Source: Oscillatoriales cyanobacterium (GTDB lineage Bacteria > Cyanobacteriota > Cyanobacteriia > Cyanobacteriales > Microcoleaceae). From it: DNA of 46,011 bases. The notes under the pieces are model-generated. The model was not told the DNA's origin and did not search any database. It saw only the letters and a program-made list of their open reading frames with translations. The DNA lies in contig RDYN01000060.1 of NCBI GenBank assembly GCA_004293365.1, positions 1 to 46,011 of the forward strand, read 5' to 3'. This document shows, piece after piece, positions 1 to 8,464 of the stretch; the stretch's first letter is position 1; each line of letters opens with the position of its first letter. Made by a program: the position numbers and the translations under genes.

Positions 1-308
1 CCCAATAATTTAGGTATTGATATCGTAGAAATTACGGCCTTGCAATACTTTATACTATATCCTCCTGAACAAGTAGTAGTGATTGAATCGTAAAAAAAAA
101 GATTGATTACAAAGGATGTAACTACTGCCGATATTTTCGACCAGAGGGAACCTATCCAGCCTTTGATCCTGGCTTAATTCCCATAGAAATTGTTTCCGGT
201 CAAATCAAACATATTAAGCCTTTACCAAATCAGAGAAACACAATTGTTTATGTGCCTACAGAAAAATCCATAATCTACAGGTATAAAACAGGAAATTATG
301 AATCCTGA
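1..308 (+). pseudogene. 3' end of an unrecognised gene, possibly frameshifted
   Basis: The first 93 bases read as an open frame cut by the window edge and ending VVVIES-stop. The stop TAA lies at the start of a run of nine A residues (92-100). In another frame, open from about 87 to a TGA at 306-308, the sequence continues as a plausible protein with segments CNYCRYFRPEGTYPAFDPG and TIVYVPTEKSIIYRYKTG, without a convincing start codon. One reading is a single gene broken by a length change in the A run; the other is two unrelated gene ends. I do not recognise the family, so no function is offered. Confidence 0.3.
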
Positions 309-396
309 CCTGAAAGTTTTACGAAATTAACCTACTTGCGACATTACAATTTTTTAAATGGAAGGTAGATATGTTTTCAGTAAGGTTTAGCATTCA

Positions 397-1194
397 TCAA
401 GCTGTACAATTATCATTTCGGATCGTTCCATCGGGCATGATAGTCTTACATAAGATAGCTTCTTCAAACCCTTTTCCCATGAGCCTAACCTTCTTTGCCA
501 TCAGACTAGGTTCTGGCTGAACCCCCATCAGATTAGCGTGACTGAGATTTGAACCATCAAACGATGTTTCATCCATAATTGCACCACTAAAGTTAGCTCC
601 AGTAAGATCGGAATTTTCAAACCCAGTTTGATGCAACTTGGTATTACTTAGATTCGTGCCAATTAGAGTCGCTTTTTCAAAGTAGGCTTCAGTGATATCT
701 GAATTACTGAGGTCGGCTCCGTTGAGGTTAGTGTTTTCACAGTGGATCCCACATAAACAACCATTTTTCAAATTAGCTCCACTGAGGTTGGCATCAGTTA
801 AGTCAGCGGAGTCCAAATTTGCGTTTTGTAAGCAGGCACTACTTAGATTAGCTCCAGTCAAGTCAGCCCCTCGAAAGAAAGCTTCTCTCAAGTTTGCGCC
901 ACTGAAGTTAGCATTAATCAACTGAGCACCCTCCAAGTTAGCCTCGCTCAAGTTAGCATTGCTCAAGTTAGCGTCGCTCAAGTCAATACAATCCATGTTA
1001 GCACCGCTTAAGTTAGCACCACTCAAGTCAGCACCACTCAAATGAGTACTCGTCAAGTTAGCATTAATCAAAATAGCATTGGCGAGATTGATATCAATGA
1101 GCTTTGCCTTGTTCAAATCGACACCGCTCAAGTCAACCCCAGCAAAGTCTCTTTCTCCACTGGTATACCGTTCGAGCAATTCTTCAGCGTTCAT
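397..1194 (-). CDS. Pentapeptide-repeat protein
   Basis: A 265-residue protein built almost wholly of A(D/N)LXX pentapeptides, for example GADLSGANLSGANM and GANLKNGCLCG, from about residue 20 to 230. Such repeats fold as a right-handed quadrilateral beta-helix. No signal peptide or membrane segment is seen, so it is probably cytoplasmic. The C-terminus (IMPDGTIRNDNC) is a common ending in cyanobacterial members. The biochemical role of most of these proteins is unknown. A closely related but broken copy lies just upstream in transcriptional terms (1403-1968), and the flanking sequence downstream of both is also alike, so this is one half of a segmental duplication. Confidence 0.9.
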   Translation of the reverse strand: MNAEELLERYTSGERDFAGVDLSGVDLNKAKLIDINLANAILINANLTSTHLSGADLSGANLSGANMDCIDLSDANLSNANLSEANLEGAQLINANFSGANLREAFFRGADLTGANLSSACLQNANLDSADLTDANLSGANLKNGCLCGIHCENTNLNGADLSNSDITEAYFEKATLIGTNLSNTKLHQTGFENSDLTGANFSGAIMDETSFDGSNLSHANLMGVQPEPSLMAKKVRLMGKGFEEAILCKTIMPDGTIRNDNCTA

Positions 1195-1237
1195 AAATTA
1201 TCTAGTCAATTATTTTAACTTTTGAATTATAGTATAA

Positions 1238-1372
1238 TTATCCTATGTTTTGCTAGTCCAATACGATCGCACTCCACCTCCTAGTCGCGCTGGTGCGGTT
1301 AATTATCAAGGGGATATTGAACGCGGATTTGTATTAATTTATCTGACGCCTATTGAAACAGAAATCAGATGA
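1238..1372 (+). pseudogene. Short C-terminal gene remnant
   Basis: Between the two pentapeptide copies there is a short frame with protein-like composition (SRAGAVNYQGDIERGF then LIYLTPIETEIR) ending in TGA at 1370-1372. There is a stop at 1235-1237 and no start codon. It may be the tail of a lost gene. I do not recognise it, and chance cannot be excluded. Confidence 0.2.
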
Positions 1373-1402
1373 ATATCTGTTTTCAGCAATGTTTAGCATT
1401 CA

Positions 1403-1968
1403 TCAAGCTGTACAATTATCATTTCGGATGGTTCCATCTGGCATGACAGTATTGCACAAGGTAGCGTCTTCCCATTTTCCGCAAAGATTGATTGTATTTG
1501 AGTCGTCATATTCAGGATCGGGTCTAGCTCCCATCAGATTAGCGTGGCACAGATTTGAACCATCAAATGATGTTTCATCCATAATTGCACCACTAAAGTT
1601 AGCTCCAGTAAGATCGGAATTCCAAAACCCTGTTTGATGTAGTTTGGTATTACTTAGATTCGCGCCAATTAGAGTTGCTTTATGAAAACCAGCTTCACCG
1701 AGGTCTGCATCGCTGAGGTCGGCTCCAGTGAGGTTTGTATTTTGGCAGTTGAGTCTAGATAAAAAACCATTTTTCAAATTAGCTCCACGCTCGGTTGGCA
1801 TCAGTCACGTCAGCAGAGTCCAAAGTTGCGTTTTCTCTCGCAGGCATTACTTAGATTGGCTCCACTCAAGTCAGCCCCTTCCAACCAAGCTTCTCTCAAG
1901 TTAGCACCACTAAAATTAGCATTAATCAACTGTGCACCATCCAAGTGAGCCTCGCTCAAGTTAGCATT
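1403..1968 (-). pseudogene. Broken second copy of the pentapeptide-repeat gene
   Basis: The sequence matches the gene at 397-1194 closely, including the C-terminal IMPDGTIRNDNCTA. Relative to the intact copy there are two single-base length changes, one near 1790-1797 and one near 1835-1842, so the reading frame is split. The N-terminal part is missing: the insertion sequence starting at 1969 replaces it, and what follows on the far side of the element is not pentapeptide sequence. This copy also has its own divergent segment (NLCGKWEDATLCNT). Confidence 0.8.
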
Positions 1969-2891
1969 AGACCTCTGGCAAAAGTGCGAACGCTCTAGTA
2001 AAATAAAAGAAAAAATTAGCTGAATAATATGAATTACGAACAATTACAAAAGTCTACCCCCAAGGACTTCAAACGCTACTGTGGAGTACATCAAGAAACA
2101 TTCAAGGAAATGGTAAAAATAGTCAAAGCGGAAAAAATATTTCAAAAAAAATCTGGAAGACCAAGCAAATTGTGCTCAGAAGACCAAATCTTAATGACAT
2201 TATCCTATTTGCGTGAATATCCTACTTTTTTTCATTTAGGAATTAAATGGGGTATCAGTGAATCAAATGCTGATCGAATTGTAATTAGAACTGAGAAAGC
2301 TTTAATAAGGTCAGGTTTATTTAATTTACCTGGCAAAAAGATTCTTTATCAAAGTAACAATGAGATAAAAACTGTAGTATTGGATGTGTCAGAGCATGAA
2401 ATAGAACGTCCCCAAAAAAAGCAAAAGAAATATTATAGCGGCAAGCAAAAATATCATACAATAAAATCGCAAGTTCTAGCCAACCCAAAAAGTGCTGAAA
2501 TAATATGTACAGCTTTTGGTGACGGGAAGACGCATGATTTTAGTTTGTTTAAAAAAAGCAAGATCGGGATAAATCAAAACCTTGAATTGCTAGGTGATAA
2601 AGGTTATCAAGGAATCACAAAGATTCATACTAATAGTAGAACACCGTTCAAAAAAAACAAAAACAAAAAACTGAGTCAAGCCGAAAAACAATTCAATCGA
2701 CAACTGGCAAAATCCAGAATTATCATGGAAAATATACATCGAAGTTTAAAGATATTTAGAATACTTTCATCTAGATATCGGAATCGAAGAAGACGCTTTG
2801 GATTAAGATTTAATTTAATAGCTGGTATTTATAATTATGAACTTTCTTTAAAGACAAATTAGCAATCGCCTGAGACTTTCGCAAGAGGTCT
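1969..2891 (+). mobile_element. IS5-family (ISL2-like) insertion sequence
   Basis: The ends form imperfect terminal inverted repeats: AGACCTCTGGCAAAAGT at the left and, read inward from the right, AGACCTCTTGCGAAAGT. The trinucleotide ATT stands directly outside both ends (1966-1968 and 2892-2894), consistent with the 3-bp ANT target duplication of the ISL2 group. The 923-bp element holds one transposase gene. The left flank is pentapeptide gene and the right flank is an ISAs1-type remnant, so the element sits at a junction between two already decayed pieces. Confidence 0.8.
2029..2862 (+). CDS. IS5-family transposase (DDE type)
   Basis: 277 residues. The N-terminal third (about 1-100) is a helix-turn-helix region with the segment SEDQILMTLSYLREYPT typical of HTH_Tnp_4. 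The catalytic part has VVLDVSEHEIERP (first Asp), ELLGDKGYQG (second Asp) and AKSRIIMENIHRSLK (the Glu region), which match the DDE_Tnp_4 superfamily. It cuts and joins element ends in the cytoplasm. The start follows the left terminal repeat by about 45 bp. No frameshift or stop is visible, so it may be active. It is markedly Lys- and AT-rich relative to neighbouring genes. Confidence 0.9.
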   Translation: MNYEQLQKSTPKDFKRYCGVHQETFKEMVKIVKAEKIFQKKSGRPSKLCSEDQILMTLSYLREYPTFFHLGIKWGISESNADRIVIRTEKALIRSGLFNLPGKKILYQSNNEIKTVVLDVSEHEIERPQKKQKKYYSGKQKYHTIKSQVLANPKSAEIICTAFGDGKTHDFSLFKKSKIGINQNLELLGDKGYQGITKIHTNSRTPFKKNKNKKLSQAEKQFNRQLAKSRIIMENIHRSLKIFRILSSRYRNRRRRFGLRFNLIAGIYNYELSLKTN

Positions 2892-3192
2892 ATTGAATCC
2901 TCCACCGAAACTCGGTACTACGTCACATCATTAACCGAAACAGCCGCTTCCCTTGCTCAAAGAATTCGAGGCTATTGGGGAGTCGAAAACAAGGTTCATT
3001 ATGTCCGTGATGTCACCCGGCGTAGAAGATGCTTGTCGCATTCGCACTGTTGGACTCGTTCAATGTTGGACAATCGATCGCAATTTTTCCCTAAATTTGT
3101 ATCGCGATCGTGGCTTTCAAAACATGGCTCAAGCTCAAGGTCTGGCTGGCTTGAGTTTTAACATACTTAAAGACATCTGTAGAATCAAATAG
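2892..3192 (+). pseudogene. ISAs1-family transposase remnant
   Basis: Read in two frames, the sequence gives RYYVTSLTETAASLAQRI, RGYWGVENKVHYVRDVT and then EDACRIRTVG with a tail NMAQAQGLAGLSFNILK. This order is the C-terminal part of ISAs1-family transposases. The expected link DVTFGEDACRIR is broken by a frameshift near 3015-3025, and the N-terminal two thirds are absent. It is a dead fragment. Confidence 0.75.
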
Positions 3193-3245
3193 CCCTGGTG
3201 TGGTGTACATCGCTTGACATACACCTTGACCTGTCTGGCACTGCA

Positions 3246-3264
3246 AACCCTATAAACTAGGGTT
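3246..3264. terminator. Possible hairpin downstream of rodA
   Basis: AACCCTA and TAGGGTT form a 7-bp stem around a 5-base loop. An AT-rich stretch follows on the + strand. It lies beyond the rodA stop codon and beyond the transposase remnant, so it could end transcripts from either side. There is no clear U tract. Confidence 0.3.
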
Positions 3265-3315
3265 ATTTTATAAGACTTAAAGGGCTTGAATTTGCAATTG
3301 CCAATTACCAATCAC

Positions 3316-4575
3316 CTAATTCCAACGCTTCTTGCGTTGTCGCTGGTTCGCCACCGCCTCCACCAGTCCCAATCCGAGAAAATTACTCAGCAGCGACGCA
3401 TTCCCGTAACTGAGGAAAGGTAGCGGAATCCCCGTAACTGGTGCCAAGCCGATGTTCATCCCAATATTTACGAATACTTGAAAAATTAACATTGACAGTA
3501 CGCCGATCGCCAGCAAGGAACCAAAATTGTCGTTTGCGGTTTGTGCGATCGTCACCAAGCGGAAACAAATGATCCAAAATACCACCAGCACGCAAATACA
3601 GCCAATAAATCCCAATTCTTCGCCGATCGCCGAAAAGATAAAGTCCGTATGCTGTTCGGGAATAAAGTTAAGCTGAGTTTGGGTTCCGTGAAACAAACCC
3701 CTGCCTTTGAGTTCCCCGGCCCCGATCGCAATCCGAGATTGAATCAAGTGATATCCGCTGCCTAAAGGGTCTTTCTCGGGGTTCAAAAACCCTGTCAGGC
3801 GCATTTTTTGATAATCCTTCAGCACGCCCCAAAATACGTGTCCGACGTGTCCAGAAACCACATTCACCAGCACAGCACCGAAAGTCCCCAACCACGGCCA
3901 AGGTAGGCTTCGCCAAGCAATAATACCCGCAACGACTACCCAGGCTATCCAAATCGGTGTGGACAGGTTATTGAGGAGAACTGAGAATAGAGGAGAGAAC
4001 AGCAATATCAGCCAGCCGGGATTGACATTTCCCCAGTAAAACATCCCCATTGTGATCGCGCCAAACACCAGCGAAGTACCTAAATTTGGTTCAGCAAAAA
4101 TCAATCCCCAGGGTACGGCCATAATCGCCAGCATCCTCAACATATCGCGGACAGTAGGGACTGTCTTCTCGTGCAAGAGAGCTGCTAAGGTGATAATCAT
4201 CCCTATTTTGGCAAATTCTGAGGGTTGCAGGTAGAAGCCGCCGATATTGATCCACCGCTGGGCACCGAGCCCTGTAGTACCAATAAACCGCACTGCGATC
4301 AGCGACAAATTAATTAATACGTAAATCGGCCATTTCCACTCAATCAGTATTTGGTAGCGACAGCGGGAAATGATGATGGCGAGAAACAAACCGACGGCGC
4401 CAGTTACCCAGTGCCGCCACCAGTCGATCGAGCCCTGGTTGATTTCGACGCTGCGGATCATGACTCCCCCGAAGATGGTGAGGCCAATGCAGGCTGCAAA
4501 CAGCCAAGGATCTGCTTCTTCCCATGGTTTGAAGATTGATGTCCAGCGGTTTCTGACTTGTACTCTTTGGAACAT
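3316..4575 (-). CDS. rodA: Rod shape-determining protein RodA (SEDS glycosyltransferase)
   Basis: A 419-residue multi-spanning membrane protein of the SEDS (RodA/FtsW/SpoVE) family, which polymerises lipid II into glycan strands during side-wall growth together with a class B PBP. Visible family motifs are RWINIGGFYLQPSEFAK, GSGYHLIQSRIAIGAG, FIPEQHTDFIFSAIGEELG and the final GIPLPFLSYGNASLLSNF. About ten hydrophobic segments are present. One motif often written QPDLGTS reads EPNLGTS here. RodA rather than FtsW is chosen from the motif wording and the lack of cell-division neighbours. The start gives MFQRVQ before the first membrane segment. It stands alone with no operon partner. Confidence 0.92.
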   Translation of the reverse strand: MFQRVQVRNRWTSIFKPWEEADPWLFAACIGLTIFGGVMIRSVEINQGSIDWWRHWVTGAVGLFLAIIISRCRYQILIEWKWPIYVLINLSLIAVRFIGTTGLGAQRWINIGGFYLQPSEFAKIGMIITLAALLHEKTVPTVRDMLRMLAIMAVPWGLIFAEPNLGTSLVFGAITMGMFYWGNVNPGWLILLFSPLFSVLLNNLSTPIWIAWVVVAGIIAWRSLPWPWLGTFGAVLVNVVSGHVGHVFWGVLKDYQKMRLTGFLNPEKDPLGSGYHLIQSRIAIGAGELKGRGLFHGTQTQLNFIPEQHTDFIFSAIGEELGFIGCICVLVVFWIICFRLVTIAQTANDNFGSLLAIGVLSMLIFQVFVNIGMNIGLAPVTGIPLPFLSYGNASLLSNFLGLGLVEAVANQRQRKKRWN

Positions 4576-4579
4576 GAGG

Positions 4580-4612
4580 ATTTTAGATTTTAGATTTTAG
4601 ATTTTAGATTAT
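4580..4612. repeat. Heptanucleotide tandem repeat (STRR)
   Basis: Tandem copies of a 7-base unit reading TTTTAGA immediately upstream of rodA. The same unit recurs near 9482, 10147, 26594, 31171 and, inverted, 37645 and 37791. Short tandem heptamers of this kind are well known in filamentous cyanobacteria. Confidence 0.8.
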
Positions 4613-4770
4613 CGAGCCGATTTTCGGAAGTTGTGGATATATTTTGGATTCTGAGCCTGCACCGTACTGTGGGAGTGTTGGTGTCAGTATGTCACTTTAT
4701 TCTGCCACTTGTACGGAGGTTCCGGGCAGTCTGGTAGGGGATCGCAGTGCCCGCAGGTATCATCAAAAAA

Positions 4771-4804
4771 ATGGGTAGAAACCCCGTCCTTTTAGGACGG
4801 CTTT
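4771..4804 (-). mobile_element. IS200/IS605-like right-end hairpin (copy 1)
   Basis: A 34-bp stretch identical to 13067-13100. It contains CCGTCCTTTTAGGACGG, a strong hairpin beside a GGGTAGAAACCCC hairpin. Similar GGACGGGGTTT(C/T) endings close IS200/IS605 elements in cyanobacteria. Assignment is from recall of that pattern; no intact TnpA or TnpB is present. Confidence 0.4.
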
Positions 4805-4984
4805 ATATTACAATATAATTGGTCAACGACCCACCCGAGACGATGGATCAAACAGCCACTTGCGAGCGAAGTTCAGCCAGGTGCTGGCGACCGACCGCAA
4901 AATCGGTAGACCGGGATGCATAGGATGGGGCAATGGTAAACATCCCTAGAATCAAAACAGGAGAAGAATTCCGTTTGGTATTCG

Positions 4985-5130
4985 ACACATAAAAACCGCT
5001 TTCTCTTGCGGGGTTAGTCTGTGGAGCGAACATAAGACCAAAATCTCTTTTAGGATGGAGGCAGTTGCCAAGAAGCAGAAATTCAAATCGTGAGGTTTGG
5101 GAATCCCCGTCCGCGACGGTCGGGGTGGAT
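4985..5130 (+). pseudogene. Possible TnpB C-terminal remnant
   Basis: The + strand reads LAGLVCGANIRPKSLLGW after an in-frame stop, followed by a CCCCGTCCGCGACGGTCGGGG hairpin just before GTGGATGTCAA. Cyanobacterial IS605 OrfB (TnpB) genes often end in this style. The match is short and could be coincidence. Confidence 0.25.
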
Positions 5131-5171
5131 GTCAACAGCTTAGGATCGTGAAGTGAATAATTTACACATAT

Positions 5172-5230
5172 TTGTGGGATGGGCGGGAGAGCCCGTGCTT
5201 TCTGGACGGGCTCTCCCGCCCATCCCACAA
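5172..5230. repeat. Perfect 25-bp inverted repeat
   Basis: Arms 5172-5196 and 5206-5230 are perfect complements around a 9-base loop; each arm holds TGTGGGATGGGCGGGAGAG. A related TGTGGGATGGGCG piece lies inside the small element at 17156-17276. It could be a MITE-like repeat or a terminator-like hairpin. Confidence 0.85.
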
Positions 5231-5303
5231 GAACCATATAAAATTGTAAGTTATTTAATTCTCATTCCTTAGGTACTCGCACGATCGACAAATCTGATAG
5301 TCC

Positions 5304-5404
5304 TGGACGCACGGGTAGTCAGAAACCGAGTTTTTTTACCAAAATCCTTGGTTATAGTCACAAATTAGATAAAAAACCCGGTTTCTCTGGCTCTCATGCG
5401 TCCA
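5304..5404. repeat. Inverted repeat with AGAAACCGGGTTTTTT arms
   Basis: Inner arms AGAAACCGAGTTTTTTT (5321-5337) and AAAAAACCCGGTTTCT (5371-5386) are complementary with one mismatch; outer arms TGGACGCA and TGCGTCCA also pair. The same AGAAACCGGGTTTTTT arms occur at 25660-25725. It lies just past the 3' end of the VOC gene (minus strand) and may end its transcript. Confidence 0.7.
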
Positions 5405-5422
5405 AAACTCGACTAATCATCC

Positions 5423-5770
5423 TCACGCCGGTTCATAAAGGTACTCAAAACCGTTACCGTCGGGGTCTCTGCCGTAAAAAGAGGCTGTACCGTCGCGGTG
5501 TTCGTGAATCTGGGTGACGGAAACACCTTCTGTTTTGAGTTGTTGGTAGGCGGATTCCATTTCGGTGCGATCGTCAAATACAAACCCAAAATGCGGCCCT
5601 GCTTGGTCGTAAGTCGGACTCAACAGCGCCAGTCCGTCATCTCCTGCTTTCAAATAAGCCCAGTCTGCATCTTTCCAGACTAACTCCATGCCCAAATTGA
5701 GGTAGAACTGAGCAGATTTCTCTATGTCTTGCACGCAGACGGCTACGTGTCCCAATCGTTTTAGTTTCAT
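5423..5770 (-). CDS. VOC-family (glyoxalase-like) protein
   Basis: 115 residues forming one vicinal oxygen chelate unit: an N-terminal beta-alpha-beta half (KRLGHVAVCVQDIEKSAQFY) and a C-terminal half ending FYGRDPDGNGFEYLYEP. Members bind a divalent metal and act as lyases, dioxygenases or resistance proteins, often as dimers. Candidate metal ligands are His8 near the start and the Glu of GFEYLYE near the end. The substrate cannot be told from sequence. It is a single gene with its own spacing; the STAND gene upstream begins transcription far away and ends 60 bp before this start. Confidence 0.85.
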   Translation of the reverse strand: MKLKRLGHVAVCVQDIEKSAQFYLNLGMELVWKDADWAYLKAGDDGLALLSPTYDQAGPHFGFVFDDRTEMESAYQQLKTEGVSVTQIHEHRDGTASFYGRDPDGNGFEYLYEPA

Positions 5771-5829
5771 CTTTACAAAATTTATTGTTGTGGTTTACTT
5801 TATTGTATCTTTTTTCCTTTGTTTCTCGG

Positions 5830-8250
5830 TTAATTAGGGATTTTTTCGGGATTTTTGGTGGCAGAAAACTGTACTTTTTCTACTTGTTTGCTGGCGTCCA
5901 TTTCGCTGAACAGTTGAATGGCGCGGTCAAAATTTTCTTGGGCTGGCTCGATGTTACCAAGTGTTTGTTCTGTCAGAGCTAGTTGATAATAAGCTTCGGC
6001 TCGGTCTAATTTAGCGCTGGGTAGATCGAGTATTTGTATTGCTTCTGCGTGCTGCAAAAGTGCTTGGTCAAATTCTCCCCGTTCTCGGTACAGGGCGGCT
6101 ATACCGCTGAGTCCTTTGGCTTTGACGGTGCTGTACTGGTTTTCGTCGGCCTGGGCGATCGCCTGGCGGTACAAGCTCAAAGCTTTTTCTGGATCTCCGA
6201 GGTTTTTATAGGTGCTGGCTAGAAACACTAACTTGTATCCCGTACCCACCAACTGACTCTCTTCGCGATCGGCATACAGTTTGTCGGCGAGTTCCTTGGC
6301 AGCTTTTTTGACTCCCACACAGGAGTTGAGAAAAGCTAAGCCGACCTCGATCGAATAACTGTTAATCCCGATAATCCCGATTTCATCCCGCGAATTTTTC
6401 ATCTTGACAAATATCTCTAGAGCTGATTCTAATTCCAGCATTTCTATTTGGCAAAACCCTATATTGATCGCTGCGTTAAGTTTCCAAAATTCTAGATTGG
6501 CTTGTTTGCCGTTTTCCGGCTCGCTACTTTTTGCTATAGTTTGCAGACATTTAGTTGCTTTTATTTCGGATATTTGGTGACATTCTATGGCTTGATTGAT
6601 GTCGCCCAATATTCGGTAGGAAACGCCTAAAATACTGTAAAGACCGCTCAAATAATAGTCAGAAGTCACATTGTTGACGATGCGAGTAGTTGCTGAAATT
6701 ATTGGTTGCAAGAAACCTAGTTTGTAGAGCGCCCGTCCGAGTTTGTAATCTTTGGCAAACTGGATGTTGATTTTTTTGAGTATGACGCTAGCGGCCTGCT
6801 CGAAAGAGCTAATTGCTACGTAGTGATAGTACGCTTCAAAAGCTTTCAGGGCATCTTCTACTGTCTCGATAGTTTCTACGCTTTCAGTCCAAAACTCGGC
6901 TGCTTTGCGGTTGGCCGTCTCCCAGTCTGCGGGCGAGAGCCGATCGACTGCTTCTTCCCGAATGGCCGGATGCACCCAGTATTCGCCTTTCTGAGACTCG
7001 ACTAGCGATCGGTGCAACAGCGATTTAATGATTTGTCTGCGCCCCGCTTCGGGCACGTCCCAAAGCAAACACAAAAGTCCGTCACTAGGTACTGTCGGTA
7101 CGTCTTGATAGCGGTAACAGCCCAAACGGCAGAGGAGTTGATAGGCTTCGGGATCGAGTTCTTGCAGGCGGTTGAATTGACTGGTAACTAAATTTTTTAA
7201 GTCGGTTTCCACTAGCGGATCGTCGCTGTTTTCCAGCCAGTAGGCAGCCATGTCTCCATCAAAATCTTCTCGCATTGTCCCCCAAAGAATGCCCATTGCT
7301 TTGGCATTTCCGCCGTAAACTTTGTGCATTTCCTGGAGGGCGATCGCATCTATGTTGATGTTGCGATCGCTAAAATATTGCTGCCAAGTTTCCACATCCA
7401 ATCCCGGAAGCAGGTAGTGTTCGACGGTTACGTCAGAATCGCAAAGTCGATCGCGACTGGTAATCAGCGTTACCGACTGCACCGCCGCATCAGCCAAAAC
7501 TCGCAAGAGCTCGACGTACAGCCGGTGGGGTTCAATAAACTTACCTTGTCCGTCGAGGGCGGCTTCCAAGTTGTCGATCAATACGCCGACTTTGAGAGTC
7601 TGAAGTTGCCGCTTCAGCCGCCCGAGGGTGACGCCAAAGTCTGGCCCTGGTTCTTCTTGGAAGTCTTGCTTGAGCCATTCTTCGATCGCACTTTCCAGGG
7701 CTGTGAGGTTTTCTGTCTCTTTTGCCATCAGCAGCTCAATCACGCGATCGAACCCTTGAGATTTGAGGTACTGTCTGGCTAAAGTCGTTTTGCCCATACC
7801 CCCGGCAGCTTGGATCACAATCACTTTAGCGCCTTGGGCGACCAGAGTATTGAGATCCTCGATCGCCCCAAACCGGCCCAAAAAGTTCGGATTTTCGATT
7901 TCCAAGTCCGAATCTAGCCCCTGAGAAACTCGGGCTGGAACAATTTGTCCCGACTGCGGTTCTAGTTTCGAGTAGCTGCGCCAATATCGATCTACTACCG
8001 CTTGCAGGTTGTCTCTTTTAACTTTTTCGCCTTCTCCAAACAAGGCTGAAAGCCGCTTCCACAAATTAGAGGCAGCATCTTTAACAGTCCCTAGTCCATA
8101 TCCCTCACCTTCTGCAACCTGTTGGTACGTCCTGCCTTGTACCCCGATCCATGCTTCGCGAAAGATCGCGCTGTCAAGGTTGTCGAGAGTTTTCAGGTTT
8201 CGAGCCACAAGTAACGAGTTAGTAAAATCCAGTGCTTGATCCGCTTCCAT
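5830..8250 (-). CDS. STAND ATPase with VMAP-type HTH, NB-ARC and TPR repeats
   Basis: 806 residues from the ATG at 8250; a TTG 36 bp upstream is a weaker alternative start. Residues about 1-90 (ALDFTNSLLVARNL to NLWKRLSALFGE) resemble the N-terminal winged HTH of vWA-MoxR-associated (VMAP) conflict proteins. The NB-ARC region follows, with Walker A GGMGKTT (about 150-156), Walker B VGVLIDNLE (about 222-229) and a sensor TSRDR (about 264-268), then a winged-helix part with WVHPAIREEAVDRL. The last 270 residues are TPR-like helical repeats (ALSLYRQAIAQADE, QALLQHAEAIQIL). STAND proteins act as nucleotide-driven switches that assemble when the repeat domain senses a signal. No effector enzyme is fused, so the output may lie in partners, possibly the six small genes divergent from it. 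A defence role is inference. Confidence 0.88.
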   Translation of the reverse strand: MEADQALDFTNSLLVARNLKTLDNLDSAIFREAWIGVQGRTYQQVAEGEGYGLGTVKDAASNLWKRLSALFGEGEKVKRDNLQAVVDRYWRSYSKLEPQSGQIVPARVSQGLDSDLEIENPNFLGRFGAIEDLNTLVAQGAKVIVIQAAGGMGKTTLARQYLKSQGFDRVIELLMAKETENLTALESAIEEWLKQDFQEEPGPDFGVTLGRLKRQLQTLKVGVLIDNLEAALDGQGKFIEPHRLYVELLRVLADAAVQSVTLITSRDRLCDSDVTVEHYLLPGLDVETWQQYFSDRNINIDAIALQEMHKVYGGNAKAMGILWGTMREDFDGDMAAYWLENSDDPLVETDLKNLVTSQFNRLQELDPEAYQLLCRLGCYRYQDVPTVPSDGLLCLLWDVPEAGRRQIIKSLLHRSLVESQKGEYWVHPAIREEAVDRLSPADWETANRKAAEFWTESVETIETVEDALKAFEAYYHYVAISSFEQAASVILKKINIQFAKDYKLGRALYKLGFLQPIISATTRIVNNVTSDYYLSGLYSILGVSYRILGDINQAIECHQISEIKATKCLQTIAKSSEPENGKQANLEFWKLNAAINIGFCQIEMLELESALEIFVKMKNSRDEIGIIGINSYSIEVGLAFLNSCVGVKKAAKELADKLYADREESQLVGTGYKLVFLASTYKNLGDPEKALSLYRQAIAQADENQYSTVKAKGLSGIAALYRERGEFDQALLQHAEAIQILDLPSAKLDRAEAYYQLALTEQTLGNIEPAQENFDRAIQLFSEMDASKQVEKVQFSATKNPEKIPN

Positions 8251-8464
8251 TGAGTCACCAGCTTTAGCGTTACCTATATGAAACAACTCTAACAGACTTT
8301 TTCCGACTCGCTTACACGCTCAAACAGCCGACTTATAAGGACTTTTGCCGACTGACACAGCCTGCATTGACCTGCGAGACTGTTGAGTGTGGAGGGGAAG
8401 TTGACAGACAAGCTTCCGACATCCGCACAAATCAAGTCGAGCATACATTCAGGAGCAAGCAGCT
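8251..8464. promoter_or_regulatory. Divergent intergenic region, STAND gene / NfeD-like array
   Basis: This 214-bp gap must hold the start signals for both the minus-strand STAND gene and the plus-strand small-gene array. A Shine-Dalgarno AGGAG precedes the first small gene (8451-8455 region). I could not pick convincing -35/-10 boxes or an operator. Confidence 0.5.

Larger units (their letters stand above)
4576..5422. other. Intergenic stretch rich in repeats
   Basis: No convincing gene. It holds a heptamer repeat (4580-4612), an IS200/IS605-like end (4771-4804), a possible TnpB-tail remnant (about 4985-5130), a perfect 25-bp inverted repeat (5172-5230) and an inverted repeat with AGAAACCGGGTTTT arms (5304-5404). 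A 129-residue minus-strand open frame at 4848-5237 is judged spurious because its start lies inside the inverted repeat. Confidence 0.5.

Noticed and set aside
692..925. Plus-strand open frame opposite the pentapeptide gene, and a similar one at 1353-1637
   Set aside because: They are antisense reflections of the A(D/N)LXX codon pattern; no homology or start signal.
4848..5237. 129-residue minus-strand open frame
   Set aside because: Its start lies inside a perfect inverted repeat, composition is not protein-like, and the opposite strand gives a better (TnpB-tail-like) reading.
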